From Amycolatopsis sp. 195334CR (GTDB taxonomy: Bacteria; Actinomycetota; Actinomycetes; Mycobacteriales; Pseudonocardiaceae), in contig NZ_JAFJMJ010000002.1 in assembly GCF_017309385.1 (NCBI RefSeq), forward strand, positions 1,426,001 through 1,490,000: DNA of 64,000 bases. Direction: 5' to 3'. Shown here one piece after another: positions 25,345 to 34,171 of this stretch. The notes under the pieces were generated by a model that worked only from the letters and a program-made list of their open reading frames with translations, did not search any database and had not been told where the DNA came from. The position numbers and the translations under genes are program-made. Numbering within the stretch: position 1 is the stretch's first letter; the number at the start of each line of letters is the position of its first letter.

Positions 25345-27243
25345 ATGCCTGAACCTGGTGCGGCACAGCCCGCTGAATCGCCCGCGCCCGCGGAGAAACC
25401 CGCGCCCGCGGAAGAGCCCGCGCCCGCGGAGAAGCCCGCGGAACCGGAATCGGCGGCACCCGCCGAGTCCGCACCATCACCGGACAAGCCGGATTCCACT
25501 TCGGACGATCCGAACGCGTCCCAGTCGGAGCAGGGCGGCGCGGAGAAAAAGCAGGCGGACTCGGCCGAGCCCACTGAGGAGGAGCCGCGAAGCGAATTCC
25601 GCGACGCGGTTCACGCCCAGGAGCCGCCCATCGGGCGGCCCGACTCGATGCACCAGACGGCCGACGAGCTGAAAAAGGTCGGCGAGAAGTCCGACGCCAC
25701 CACCGAAAACAACACCCGGGCGCGGACCGCCATCGCGGCGGACTGGACCGGCGCGCCCGCCGAGGAGGCAGACCGGCGGGCGGCCGACTTGGCCGAGGAC
25801 GGCAACGAGGTCGGCCGGCTGGCGAAAGCGGGCGCCGAGGCCGCCGGCAAGAGCGCGCAGCACGTCGACCAGGCCAGAGCCGACGACGAGCAGGTGCTCA
25901 CAGAGGGCGAGGGCGACTGGAACCTGGCTCGCACCTTGCTGGCCGACGGGGAAAGACAGGTCGCCGAGACCAACCTCACCGAGTCGACCGCGAACGCCAC
26001 CCGGCAGAACCACGCCACCGCCGCGGCGGGGATCCGGCAAGCCTGGGAAGGGGTGTTCGACGAAGGCGGAGAGATGATCGACGATGCCGGTGACGCCGTC
26101 AAGGACGCCGGCGACCAGGCGGACGCCGCGATCAGCGCCGCCGGCGAGGCCGCGGCCGACGGCGTCAGCGACGCGCTGGAATCCGCGGGTGAACTGGTGG
26201 GCGGCCCGGTCGGCCGGGCGCTGGGGGAAGGGATCGGCGACACCATCGGCAACAACTTGGACACGACCGGGGAGTTGGTGGGCGAGGCCGTGGACGGCGT
26301 TCTCGGCACGGTCGGCACCGGCCTGGAAACGCTCGGCGGGGTCTCCGACGCGATCGGCGACGGCATCCGCGACGGCGACCCCCTGAGCATTCCGGGGGAA
26401 GTGGGTGCGGAGTACGGGGAAGGTGTCGGCGAAACCGTCGAACACTTGCTGGAAACCCGCGACGACATGGTCGACAGCGTCGTCGACGGTGTGGCCGACG
26501 GCGCCGCGAATCTGGGCGAGACCTCGGTCGAAGTCGCGGCGGGCGCGCTCGACCAAGCGACGGAGGCACTGCGCGACGCGGGCGACGGTGCCGTGGATTC
26601 CGCTTTGTACGTCGGCGAAAGCGCCGACGACCTCATCGACGGTGCTGGAGCCAGGCTCGGCGACGCCGTCGAAGCGCTGGGATTCGCGTCGGCGGGGCAG
26701 ACCGTCACCGGCTTGGCCGATGCGGCCGGTGACGCCGTCGCCGAGGGAACGCTGGCGCACGGCGCGGGGGTGCGGAACAGCATCTACGACGCCGCGCAGG
26801 GCCTGGATGGCAAAGACTGGGCGCGGACCGTCTACATCTCACACGAACGCTACCCGGCGTCCGCGCAGCACATTGACGAGGCCCAGCGTGGAACCGTCTG
26901 GAGTGGTGATGTTTCCCGGCAGGCCCGGTCCGGGCTGGGAAGTGTTTTCGAGGTCGATCGTGATGGTGCCGCCGGGCGTCGTGCGGCTGCTCTCGGGTCG
27001 CTCCCGTCGAGCTCGGAATACGATCGCGACGAGTATCCGCCCGCGGTCGCGAAAACGGAGGGGGAGAAGAGCGTGAAGAACGTGCCGTTCTCCGACAACC
27101 GCGGCGCGGGATCGTCTATGGGCAACCAGATCAACGGGCGGGACGGCTCCATCCGACGCCAGCTCGAAGGGAGCGGCCTGCCGTTCTTCGGTGACGGCCG
27201 CGTCGACGACGGCGACCAGATCGAATTGAGGACCTTCCGATGA
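25345..27243 (+). CDS. T7SS effector with C-terminal NucA/NucB-type DNase
   Basis: 632 residues. The first ~90 are disordered Pro/Ala/Glu-rich (PAPAEKPAPAEEPAPAEKPA). A WXG-like segment follows (AADWTGAPAEEADRR, Trp134-Thr-Gly136), then a long Ala/Gly/Asp-rich stretch of alternating amphipathic repeats. The last ~110 residues match the NucA/NucB nuclease: SHERYPASAQHIDEAQ, EYDRDEYPP (558-566) and DNRGAGSSMGNQI (from 584). NucA/NucB enzymes degrade DNA extracellularly; as a C-terminal domain behind a WXG head this is a polymorphic toxin. The next gene overlaps by 4 bp and encodes a SUKH-type immunity protein. Confidence 0.85.
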   Translation: MPEPGAAQPAESPAPAEKPAPAEEPAPAEKPAEPESAAPAESAPSPDKPDSTSDDPNASQSEQGGAEKKQADSAEPTEEEPRSEFRDAVHAQEPPIGRPDSMHQTADELKKVGEKSDATTENNTRARTAIAADWTGAPAEEADRRAADLAEDGNEVGRLAKAGAEAAGKSAQHVDQARADDEQVLTEGEGDWNLARTLLADGERQVAETNLTESTANATRQNHATAAAGIRQAWEGVFDEGGEMIDDAGDAVKDAGDQADAAISAAGEAAADGVSDALESAGELVGGPVGRALGEGIGDTIGNNLDTTGELVGEAVDGVLGTVGTGLETLGGVSDAIGDGIRDGDPLSIPGEVGAEYGEGVGETVEHLLETRDDMVDSVVDGVADGAANLGETSVEVAAGALDQATEALRDAGDGAVDSALYVGESADDLIDGAGARLGDAVEALGFASAGQTVTGLADAAGDAVAEGTLAHGAGVRNSIYDAAQGLDGKDWARTVYISHERYPASAQHIDEAQRGTVWSGDVSRQARSGLGSVFEVDRDGAAGRRAAALGSLPSSSEYDRDEYPPAVAKTEGEKSVKNVPFSDNRGAGSSMGNQINGRDGSIRRQLEGSGLPFFGDGRVDDGDQIELRTFR

Positions 27244-27857
27244 ACACACTGACGAAACTGGTCGAGCGGGCCCGAGGGCCGCTCGGGGCACCGGTCGAGC
27301 TGGATTTCGGCGCCGGGCTGCCCGGTGAGCTCGGCGCGTTGTTGTCGGAGCTGAACGGGTTCGCGTTGTTCAACTACGGCGTCCAGGTTTTCCACGCCGG
27401 TCCTTCCGGGCTCGGGCCGGAACTCGGCGCCTGGAACGCCCCGGACACCTGGAAGGACACCTACGGCGACCTGGCCGATGGGCTGCTGTGCTTCGCGCAG
27501 GACCTGTTCGGCGTCCAGTTCGCCATTGAGCAGGGGCGGCGGGTCGTCACCTTCGACTCGGAAACGGGCGAGCGCGAGAACGTCGGCCCGGACCTCGACA
27601 GCTGGGCAGGCTGGTTGCTCGAGCAGCCGGATGTGCGCGGCGTGCGGTCGTTCGCCACGGTTTGGCAGGACACGCACGGCGCGCTCGGCCACGACGAACG
27701 ACTGTTGCCGGTCAAGCCGTTCGTGCTCGGCGGCGAGTACGAAGTGGACAACCTCGTCGTCCGCGACGCGGTGACCGCGATGCGGATCCGCGGTCAGCTC
27801 GCCCGGCAGCTGCGGGATCTGCCTGACGGCACCCCGATTTCGTTCGTCATCACCTGA
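27240..27857 (+). CDS. SMI1/KNR4 (SUKH)-type immunity protein
   Basis: 205 residues. The sequence LPGELGALLSELNGFALF, QVFHAG and LLCFAQDLFGVQFAI, and the C-terminal PFVLGGEYEVDNL, fit the SMI1/KNR4-like superfamily whose members neutralise polymorphic toxins. The ATG overlaps the toxin stop (ATGA), so the pair is translationally coupled. Cognate pairing with the NucA/NucB effector is inferred from position. Confidence 0.75.
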   Translation: MNTLTKLVERARGPLGAPVELDFGAGLPGELGALLSELNGFALFNYGVQVFHAGPSGLGPELGAWNAPDTWKDTYGDLADGLLCFAQDLFGVQFAIEQGRRVVTFDSETGERENVGPDLDSWAGWLLEQPDVRGVRSFATVWQDTHGALGHDERLLPVKPFVLGGEYEVDNLVVRDAVTAMRIRGQLARQLRDLPDGTPISFVIT

Positions 27858-27888
27858 TGTGGGAGGCATGTGCTGCCTGAGGCAGGCC

Positions 27889-27903
27889 CTCGGCCGGGCC
27901 GAG
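27889..27903. terminator. Hairpin between convergent genes
   Basis: CTCGGC-CGG-GCCGAG lies between the convergent immunity and hydrolase genes. It has no T-run on either side, so termination is only inferred. Confidence 0.35.
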
Positions 27904-27961
27904 CGCACGGATGAAGACGTGCTCGCGCACGGTGACGGGGGAGGACGCCCCCGGTGACGGG

Positions 27962-29746
27962 TTACTGCTCGCTCGGCCGGTTGCCCGCCACGATGTCGCC
28001 GATGTTCCGCTGGCCCGGATTGGGCACATCACCGCGGATGTACCGGTCGTGGGAACCGGTGTCCGAGTAGTCGGCGTCCTGCGGTGGGCCCGGGTCGGTG
28101 CGGAAGCGCTCGCTGCCGAAGTGCTCGCCGGTGGGATCGGCGCCGTGGCCCAAGCCGGTCGAGCCGAGGTCGGCGATGAAGTCGTTGTTGGACTCAGTGG
28201 CCCACACCCGGCCAGGGGGCAGGTTGAGTTCCGACGCGTGGTTGACGCCGAGTCCGGGACTGCTGACCGAGATGAAGTCGTCGATCGGCAGGTCCCGGTA
28301 GTCGCGTGCGGTGGTTCCGGCGACGGTGCTGCCGTAGCTGTGCCCGATGAGCGTGTTGTGCGACGGCGCGCCGTCGTGGCTCTCGCGCAGGCCTTGCTGG
28401 AAGGCGGCCAGGTCGCCCTTGGCGTTCTCCGCGTAGGAGGTCGACGCCGCGTCCGTAAACCAGTCCGGTGCGTCGTAGTCGAACCACGCGATGCTCGAGA
28501 CCGACTCCCCGGACGCCCGGGCCTCCTTGGCGATGTCGTCAGTGGTCTTGAGCACCGACTCGAAGCTGTCCAGGTCTGTCATCATGCCGGGGACGAAGGT
28601 CGCGACGTTCTCGGAGCGGTCCGGATCCCCGTTCGCCACGATGAACTTCCCGTCGTCGTCCCCGTCGATCCCGAGGAGGTAGTACCGGTTCCCATCGGGA
28701 GTCGGGCCTTCCAAGCGCGTCTGGAGTTTGTCGAGTGCTTCGATCTTGCCGTCGAGGTCCTGGATCTCGTTGGTCAGCTCGCCGTACTCGCGATCGGTTC
28801 GCGGACTCCGGAGCAGCTGGTCGCGTTCGGCCGCGATCCGATCGCGTTCGGCGGTGAGCGCGTCGCGTTCCCGGCCGAGCAAGATGTCGTTGGCCTTGTC
28901 GCGGGCGACCGCCGGTACGCCGTCCTGGTTGCCGACGAGTTCCGGCTGCTTCTCGGCGAGGTCGTTCCAGTGCCGTTCGATGTCCTCCCGGGTCGCGCCC
29001 TCGGGCGGCTGGGGCAACTGGGAACCTTGCCCGGCCTCGAGGCTCCGGATGTTGGCTGCGGTGATCTCGTCCTCGCGGTTGACGTCGCGCACCGTGACGG
29101 CCTCGATCTGCCCCCTGGCGACTTCCCGGTCCGCGTCGGGAAGCAGGTGAGACTGCAGGTAAGCGTCGTCGTTCGATCGGACGACCGACTTCCTGCGCTC
29201 GATGCCGTCGCCGACCTCGCCGGCCGCCGCGTCCGCGTACTCGGCCACCACCGTGGCGTCTTTGCCGAGGGTGTCGGCCTCGGCGGTCACCGAGTCGGCG
29301 CGGTTCCGCGTCGCCTCGCCCGCGGGGTCGTTCCAGGCCTGTTTGACGGCGTTCGCGGCCTGCTCGCCGTCGTCGCGAGCCGCGGTGGCCGTTCCGCTGA
29401 CCTCGCGCGCCTGGTCACCGACCGCTCGCAACCGCTCCGGCGGGGTCACGTCCTGGACCTGCCCCTGTATCGCCTGTTCGAGCTCGCTCTTGCCGCCGTC
29501 GTCACCGGAGGTTCGCTCCTGGGGTTCGGCGCGCTCATCGGGAGCGGCTGCTTTCTCCGACGACGCCGGGCCGCCGCCTTCGGCCGCGTCCTTTGTGGAC
29601 GACTCAGGGGTGCTTTCACCCGCGGGTGCGGCCTTTTCCGCTGGGGGAGCGGATTCCTCCGCCTTCGGGGCGGCCGGCTCGGCGGGCGCCGGCTCGGCGG
29701 GCGCGGAAGGGGCCGGTGCCGCGCCGCCACCCGAGTCCTCTGCCAT
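27962..29746 (-). CDS. T7SS-type protein with DUF1023 alpha/beta hydrolase domain
   Basis: 594 residues, start MAEDSGGGAAP with GAGGAG upstream. A Pro/Ala/Glu-rich disordered head (to about residue 95) is followed by a WXG-like helical region (VKQAWNDPAGEATRNRAD), a coiled coil near 280-330 and a C-terminal DUF1023-type alpha/beta hydrolase. The nucleophile elbow is LIGHSYGST, and a late GSHDRYI provides a plausible His. Related DUF1023 proteins are common next to actinomycete ESX loci and are suspected secreted lipases or esterases. It shares head architecture with the two flanking effectors. No immunity gene is obvious. Confidence 0.8.
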   Translation of the reverse strand: MAEDSGGGAAPAPSAPAEPAPAEPAAPKAEESAPPAEKAAPAGESTPESSTKDAAEGGGPASSEKAAAPDERAEPQERTSGDDGGKSELEQAIQGQVQDVTPPERLRAVGDQAREVSGTATAARDDGEQAANAVKQAWNDPAGEATRNRADSVTAEADTLGKDATVVAEYADAAAGEVGDGIERRKSVVRSNDDAYLQSHLLPDADREVARGQIEAVTVRDVNREDEITAANIRSLEAGQGSQLPQPPEGATREDIERHWNDLAEKQPELVGNQDGVPAVARDKANDILLGRERDALTAERDRIAAERDQLLRSPRTDREYGELTNEIQDLDGKIEALDKLQTRLEGPTPDGNRYYLLGIDGDDDGKFIVANGDPDRSENVATFVPGMMTDLDSFESVLKTTDDIAKEARASGESVSSIAWFDYDAPDWFTDAASTSYAENAKGDLAAFQQGLRESHDGAPSHNTLIGHSYGSTVAGTTARDYRDLPIDDFISVSSPGLGVNHASELNLPPGRVWATESNNDFIADLGSTGLGHGADPTGEHFGSERFRTDPGPPQDADYSDTGSHDRYIRGDVPNPGQRNIGDIVAGNRPSEQ

Positions 29747-29906
29747 GAGCGGAACTCCTCGATCGACACAGTGGAAGGGAGCCCAGCTTCGCGTGCCGTG
29801 GGTGGCCGTGACCGCTGCTGACCTGTTCCGGCCACCCGGCGCCACGCCACCGCCATCGACGCGACACTGATCACCGAGGCTGGTCGAAAGTTCAGGGGAG
29901 TGCCAG

Positions 29907-31649
29907 ATGGCCGAGTCACCAGGAGACGGACCGAGCGCGTCCGGCGACGGCGCCGGTGGGTCTCCCGCGCCACCCGCGGACAGCGAACCCGCAGCCCCTC
30001 AACCCGCGGACAGCGAACCGGCAGCCACCCCGCCCGCAGACAGCGAAGCCTCCCAGCCTGCGGACAGCGAAGCCACCCCGCCCGCGGACAGCGAGGCCAC
30101 CCCGCCCGCAGACAGCGAAGCCTCCCAACCTGCGGACAGTGAAGCCACCCCGCCCGCGGACAGCGAGGCCACCCCGCCCGCAGACAACGAAGCCTCCCAA
30201 CCTGCGGACAACGAAGCCACCCCGCCCGCGGACAAAGAGACCAAGAACCCAGCCGCCGAGGACCCCGCGCCGAAGGAACAAGCGGCCGAGGACCCCGCGA
30301 CAACCGATGCCGCTCAAGAACCGTCGGACAAGCAATCCGCGACGGCAGAAGCCAAGAACCCGGACGGCGACGAAGTCACCCAGCGGGTGCTCGCCAGGGC
30401 GCCACTGCCCGATACCGACACGGCAGCGATCCGCACCGCCGCCAACGGGCTGCAGGTGGCAGGGACCAGCGGGCAGGAAGCCGCCGACAAAGCGCTCAAA
30501 GTGGCCAACGGAACCGGCCAGGACTGGCGTGGCGGGCCGGGCGAGCAGTTCGGCACGCGGGCGACCGCCGAGGCCGAACAGACCAGGGTGGCCGGCCAGG
30601 AGATGAGCAAGCTCGGTGACGGGCTCTCCCAGGGCGCCGACACCGTGGACGCGCTCACCCGGGAGCGAGTGGCCGACATCGACGACAGCCGCCCGATCGC
30701 CGCCGTGGCCCGGGCGACACTGCCTCCCGCGGAAAGCGACTACGTCGTGGACAACGTGGTGGAAGACCTCGTTCAGCGCGGCAGCAACGCGACCGGGCCG
30801 GCCGTGCGACGCGTGCAGGAAGCCTTCGAGGGCTGGCAGGTCACCCCCGTCCAGTACGAGCGAGGTCCGGTGGAGACCGGGCACCGCTTCGAAGTCGAGG
30901 CCGGGAAGAAGAAGTTCGGCCACAACCCGGAGAAGAGCTTCGGCGCGAACAAGACCGAGGACCAGGTCGAGCGAAGCAAGCTGAGCGATCCGTCGCTGGT
31001 GCGGAGCTACGACGCGGTACGGGACGCGTCGTTCCAGGTCGACTCCGGACTGCGCAACCTCGAGATCGCGGGCGACGACGTGCCCGCCCGCCTCACCGCC
31101 GACGTCACGGGGTGGCGCAGCGACACGTTGCCGCACCAGGGTTCGCTGTACACCGAGTTCCTGGACACGCCGACGCCGAAAGCGGGCCGGTTCGAGGGAA
31201 AGGCGGCCTGGGGCGCGGGCGGGTCCGCCGACGTGCGCCTCGATGTCGGCGACGCCTCCGCGCGGGCGCGGTTCGAAGCGCTGGCCGGAGCCGAGGGCGA
31301 CGCCAAGCTCGACGTCGGCTCGGAGTTCTTCGGCGCCGGGGCCGGCGGCTTCGTCGGCGGCAAGGTGAGTGCGGCCGGATTCGGCGAGCTCGGCGGATTC
31401 GGCGCGGGCGGCCGGGCCGAGGCCAGGGTCGGCATCGGCCTCGACGCGGGCGTGACCATCGGGAGGAAGGACGGGGACTGGGTGATCGGCGGCAAGATCG
31501 GCGCCGCGCTCGGCGTCGGCGGGAAGCTGGAGGGGCAGCTCGTCATCGACCCGGACAAGGCGGGCCAGACCCTGCAGGACCTCGGGTCGGCCATTGTCGA
31601 GGGCTTCCGGAACCCGGGCCCGTCGATTCCCCACAGCAACTTCTTCTAG
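29907..31649 (+). CDS. T7SS-type protein with repeat head and Gly-rich C-terminus
   Basis: 580 residues, ATG preceded by AGGGGAG. The head (residues 23-110) is built of PADSEATP-type repeats. A WXG-like segment follows (GQDWRGGPGEQFGTRA, Trp207), then a central region with a Lys-rich stretch (AGKKKFGHNPEK). The C-terminus alternates Gly/Ala with charged residues in a beta-like pattern (GAGAGGFVGGKVSAAGFGEL), as in some polymorphic-toxin and pore-like proteins. I do not recognise a catalytic domain. Divergent from the hydrolase gene, upstream of a YbaB/WXG100/MycP group. Confidence 0.65.
   Translation: MAESPGDGPSASGDGAGGSPAPPADSEPAAPQPADSEPAATPPADSEASQPADSEATPPADSEATPPADSEASQPADSEATPPADSEATPPADNEASQPADNEATPPADKETKNPAAEDPAPKEQAAEDPATTDAAQEPSDKQSATAEAKNPDGDEVTQRVLARAPLPDTDTAAIRTAANGLQVAGTSGQEAADKALKVANGTGQDWRGGPGEQFGTRATAEAEQTRVAGQEMSKLGDGLSQGADTVDALTRERVADIDDSRPIAAVARATLPPAESDYVVDNVVEDLVQRGSNATGPAVRRVQEAFEGWQVTPVQYERGPVETGHRFEVEAGKKKFGHNPEKSFGANKTEDQVERSKLSDPSLVRSYDAVRDASFQVDSGLRNLEIAGDDVPARLTADVTGWRSDTLPHQGSLYTEFLDTPTPKAGRFEGKAAWGAGGSADVRLDVGDASARARFEALAGAEGDAKLDVGSEFFGAGAGGFVGGKVSAAGFGELGGFGAGGRAEARVGIGLDAGVTIGRKDGDWVIGGKIGAALGVGGKLEGQLVIDPDKAGQTLQDLGSAIVEGFRNPGPSIPHSNFF
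29973..30236 (+). repeat. 24-nt coding tandem repeats, 72-nt superperiod
   Basis: About ten units encoding PADSEPAAPQ, PADSEASQ, PADSEATP and PADNEASQ inside the 580-residue protein. From residue 43 the unit is 24 nt and the order SQ-TP-TP recurs every 72 nt with few silent changes, showing recent unequal duplication. It is a protein-coding repeat, not a CRISPR array. Confidence 0.85.
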
Positions 31650-31661
31650 CGGAGAGCCACG

Positions 31662-32165
31662 GTGACGGCGAACCTGTCCTTCCCCCTCGAATTCACCCTG
31701 CCGCCCGGTTGGCGAACCCCGCTGCCGCCGGAGGCCGAGTCGGCCGCGGGCACGGTCGTCGCCGTGCGGCCGGAACGGGCCGCGACCATCACCTCAGCCG
31801 GCGAGCTCCGCCCGGACGGCGCGGGCCTGCCCGAGGTCGCCGACGAGGCCATCACCACGCTGCGCGAGTCCGGCTCGCGCGTCGACGTGCTGAGCCGGAC
31901 GGAGGTCGGCACGCCCGACTCGCCGGGGCTCGCGCAGATCCTGTTGCTCGGCGGCGCCGCGGCGAGCATAGAGGAAGTCGTGCAATGCCAGGCGTTCCTG
32001 GCGATGCCCGACGTCGGTGGCAGCGGCGTGCGCGCGGTGCTGCGGTTCGTGATGACCACGACCAGGCAGCACATCGGGGCCCTGGTGGGGGACTTCCAGC
32101 AGTTCCTCGGCACCGTCCGCCTGAACACCGCTGTGGCAGAAGGAAAGACCAAGGAGGAGCCATGA
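31662..32165 (+). CDS. Conserved T7SS-neighbour protein, unknown function
   Basis: 167 residues from GTG 31662 with GCGGAGAG upstream. No signal peptide or membrane helix. Segments such as LSFPLEFTLPPGWRTPLPP and RFVMTTTRQHIGALVGDFQQ suggest a soluble alpha/beta protein of a kind often seen beside actinomycete WXG100 genes. The name is not known to me. It overlaps the following YbaB-like gene by 4 bp, so it is part of the effector/WXG100/mycP operon. A role as a substrate chaperone is possible but unsupported. Confidence 0.6.
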   Translation: MTANLSFPLEFTLPPGWRTPLPPEAESAAGTVVAVRPERAATITSAGELRPDGAGLPEVADEAITTLRESGSRVDVLSRTEVGTPDSPGLAQILLLGGAAASIEEVVQCQAFLAMPDVGGSGVRAVLRFVMTTTRQHIGALVGDFQQFLGTVRLNTAVAEGKTKEEP

Positions 32166-32542
32166 TCCAGCCGATGATCGACCCGGCCGCGCGCAAGGCG
32201 GACTACGAACGGCTGCGCGACGACCTGCTCGAGATCAGGGACAAGATCGCCGACATCGAGGCGACCGCCGACTCGCCCGACGGCCTGGTCAGCGCCACCG
32301 TGGTCGGGCGCGGCGAGCTGAGCGAGCTGTACCTCGACCCGAGGATCTACCGGACGCACGACTCGAAGGCGCTCGCCGGGTCCATTGTGGACACCATCAG
32401 GGAGGCGGTGGCGCGCTCGCAGGAGCAGCTGTTCGAGATCACCCGCCGGTACCTGCCGCCCACCGCGAAGCTCGAGGACACCGACGTGCACACCGGTCCC
32501 TTCCTGCACCAGCTCGACCGGAAGATCAAGGGGGAGTTCTGA
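32162..32542 (+). CDS. YbaB/EbfC-like protein
   Basis: 126 residues. A leading helix (YERLRDDLLEIRDKIADIEA) is followed by the YbaB beta-sheet (DGLVSATVVGRGELSELYLD) and further helices. YbaB/EbfC proteins form nucleoid-binding dimers, but these actinobacterial members accompany T7SS substrates and are suspected to be chaperones or substrates. It overlaps both neighbours (ATGA upstream, TGATG downstream). The second T7SS module at 52163 has a related gene in the same relative place. Confidence 0.75.
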   Translation: MIQPMIDPAARKADYERLRDDLLEIRDKIADIEATADSPDGLVSATVVGRGELSELYLDPRIYRTHDSKALAGSIVDTIREAVARSQEQLFEITRRYLPPTAKLEDTDVHTGPFLHQLDRKIKGEF

Positions 32543-32880
32543 TGGCGGACTACGACATGGACCCGGACGCGGTGACCCGCGGGATCAACCAGCTGCGCGC
32601 GGTCGGCGAGGACTTCGGCAGTGCGTGGGAAACGCACAAGCGGGCCATCCAGGCCGGGCAGGCGGGCATCGGCGGGGACACCCTCGGCCAGGCGTTCCTG
32701 GAGAAGTACCTGCCGCTGGCCGAGAAACTGACGGCGAAGGCCGACGCCATCCCGGCCGCGTACGGCAGGTTGTGCGACGACGCGATGGGCTGCGTGGCCG
32801 ACTACCGCGCGGCGGACGCCGAGGGCACCGGCGCGGTCAACCGGCTGACCGGTACCGACGGCCGGGAAACACCGGCCTAG
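32542..32880 (+). CDS. WXG100-type protein with YxxxD signal
   Basis: 112 residues, alpha-helical hairpin. The C-terminal DYRAADAEG carries the YxxxD export motif. Trp is present in SAWETHK but not as a WxG turn, so it resembles EspC-type members. Start overlaps the YbaB-like stop by 1 bp. Probable secreted partner of the locus. Confidence 0.7.
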   Translation: MADYDMDPDAVTRGINQLRAVGEDFGSAWETHKRAIQAGQAGIGGDTLGQAFLEKYLPLAEKLTAKADAIPAAYGRLCDDAMGCVADYRAADAEGTGAVNRLTGTDGRETPA

Positions 32881-32884
32881 CGCG

Positions 32885-34162
32885 ATGACCGGCAACAGGC
32901 TGGCGGCGGCGGTCGTGGTCGCGGCCGCCCTGACCGTCCACCCCGGCGTGGCGCCTGCGGCACCGCCGCCCGGCGCCTGCGGCGACGTCGACCCGGCGAG
33001 CCCCGAGGTCACCGAGGTGCCCTGGGCGCAGCGAACGCTGGACACCAAGGCCGTGCACGAGCACGGCACCGGCGCCGGGGTGGTGGTCGCCGTGGTCGAC
33101 TCCGGGGTGGACGCCGACCACCCGCAGTTGCGCGGGAAGGTCCAGCCCAGCCAGGACTTCTTCCTCGTCGGCGACCTCCCCGGCAACTTCGACTGCGTCT
33201 CGCACGGCACCGGGATCGCCAGCATCGTCGCGGCGGCACCGGCTCCCGGCACCGGGTTCACCGGCCTGGCGCCGGACGCCTCGATCCTGCCGGTCCGGAT
33301 CAGCGAGAGCGACACGACCGACGGCGCGGCTCAAGCGATCGACCCCGAGGTGCTGGCCAGGGGCATCTGGTACGCGGTCGACCAGGGCGCCGACGTCATC
33401 AACCTCTCCGTCGCGGGTGGACTCGACAACGTCTACGTGCGCGACGCGGTCCGGTACGCGGTGGGGAAGGACGTGGTCGTGGTGGCCGCCGCGGGCAACG
33501 CCCAGCAGGGCACCGCGCCCGGCCCGGCGAGCTATCCGGCCGGCTACGACGGCGTGCTGGGGGTCGGTGCCGTGGACATGACCGGCACCCGCCTGCCCAG
33601 CTCGCAGATCGGCCCGCAGGTGGACCTCGTGGCCCCGGGCGCCGGCGTGCTCAGCGCCGCGCGCGCGGGCGGACACCAGTACCGCGACGGCACCAGCTTC
33701 GCGGCACCGTTCGTGTCGGCGACCGCGGCACTGGTGCGCGCGGCCCGGCCGGAACTGTCCGCTCCCGAAGTCGTGCAACGGATCCTCGCCACCGCGAGCC
33801 CGGCGCCGGGCGGCCGGGACAGCGCCGCCTACGGGGCCGGTCTGGTCAACCCGTACCGGGCGCTGACCGACGGCCTGGTGACCACCGGCCCGGCCGCCGT
33901 GCCCGCGGTGCGGCGTCCCGTGCCCGATCCCGCGGAGGTGCGCCTCGCCGAGTGGTGGGACGACAGCACTTCGACGGCGTGGACCATCGCGATCCTCACC
34001 GGTGCCGTGGCCGCACTGGGCGCGATCACCGCGCTCGTGCTGGTCCGGGGGCGGCGCGGCGGCTGGCAGCCCCGCCGGGCCGTCCTGCCTCCCGCCGAGC
34101 CCCCGCGCGACGAACTGCCGGACGAGATGTTCGTGGTACCGCCACCGCCGGTGGAACGCTGA
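32885..34162 (+). CDS. mycP: Mycosin MycP, subtilisin-like T7SS protease
   Basis: 425 residues. An N-terminal signal peptide (LAAAVVVAAALTVHPGVAPA) leads to an S8 protease domain with the catalytic Asp in VVAVVDSGVDADHPQL, His in CVSHGTGIASIVAA and Ser in RDGTSFAAPFVSA. One C-terminal membrane helix (AWTIAILTGAVAALGAIT) anchors it, followed by a short basic tail. Mycosins sit outside the membrane, cap the ESX periplasmic chamber and cleave EspB-like substrates. It starts 4 bp after the WXG100 gene and ends 9 bp from the convergent eccB. Confidence 0.95.
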   Translation: MTGNRLAAAVVVAAALTVHPGVAPAAPPPGACGDVDPASPEVTEVPWAQRTLDTKAVHEHGTGAGVVVAVVDSGVDADHPQLRGKVQPSQDFFLVGDLPGNFDCVSHGTGIASIVAAAPAPGTGFTGLAPDASILPVRISESDTTDGAAQAIDPEVLARGIWYAVDQGADVINLSVAGGLDNVYVRDAVRYAVGKDVVVVAAAGNAQQGTAPGPASYPAGYDGVLGVGAVDMTGTRLPSSQIGPQVDLVAPGAGVLSAARAGGHQYRDGTSFAAPFVSATAALVRAARPELSAPEVVQRILATASPAPGGRDSAAYGAGLVNPYRALTDGLVTTGPAAVPAVRRPVPDPAEVRLAEWWDDSTSTAWTIAILTGAVAALGAITALVLVRGRRGGWQPRRAVLPPAEPPRDELPDEMFVVPPPPVER

Positions 34163-34171
34163 CCCGCCGGT

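Noticed and set aside
29973..30236. Regular repeats that could be taken for a CRISPR array
   Set aside because: Units are contiguous without spacers, in frame and encode PADSEATP-type repeats within a clear gene.
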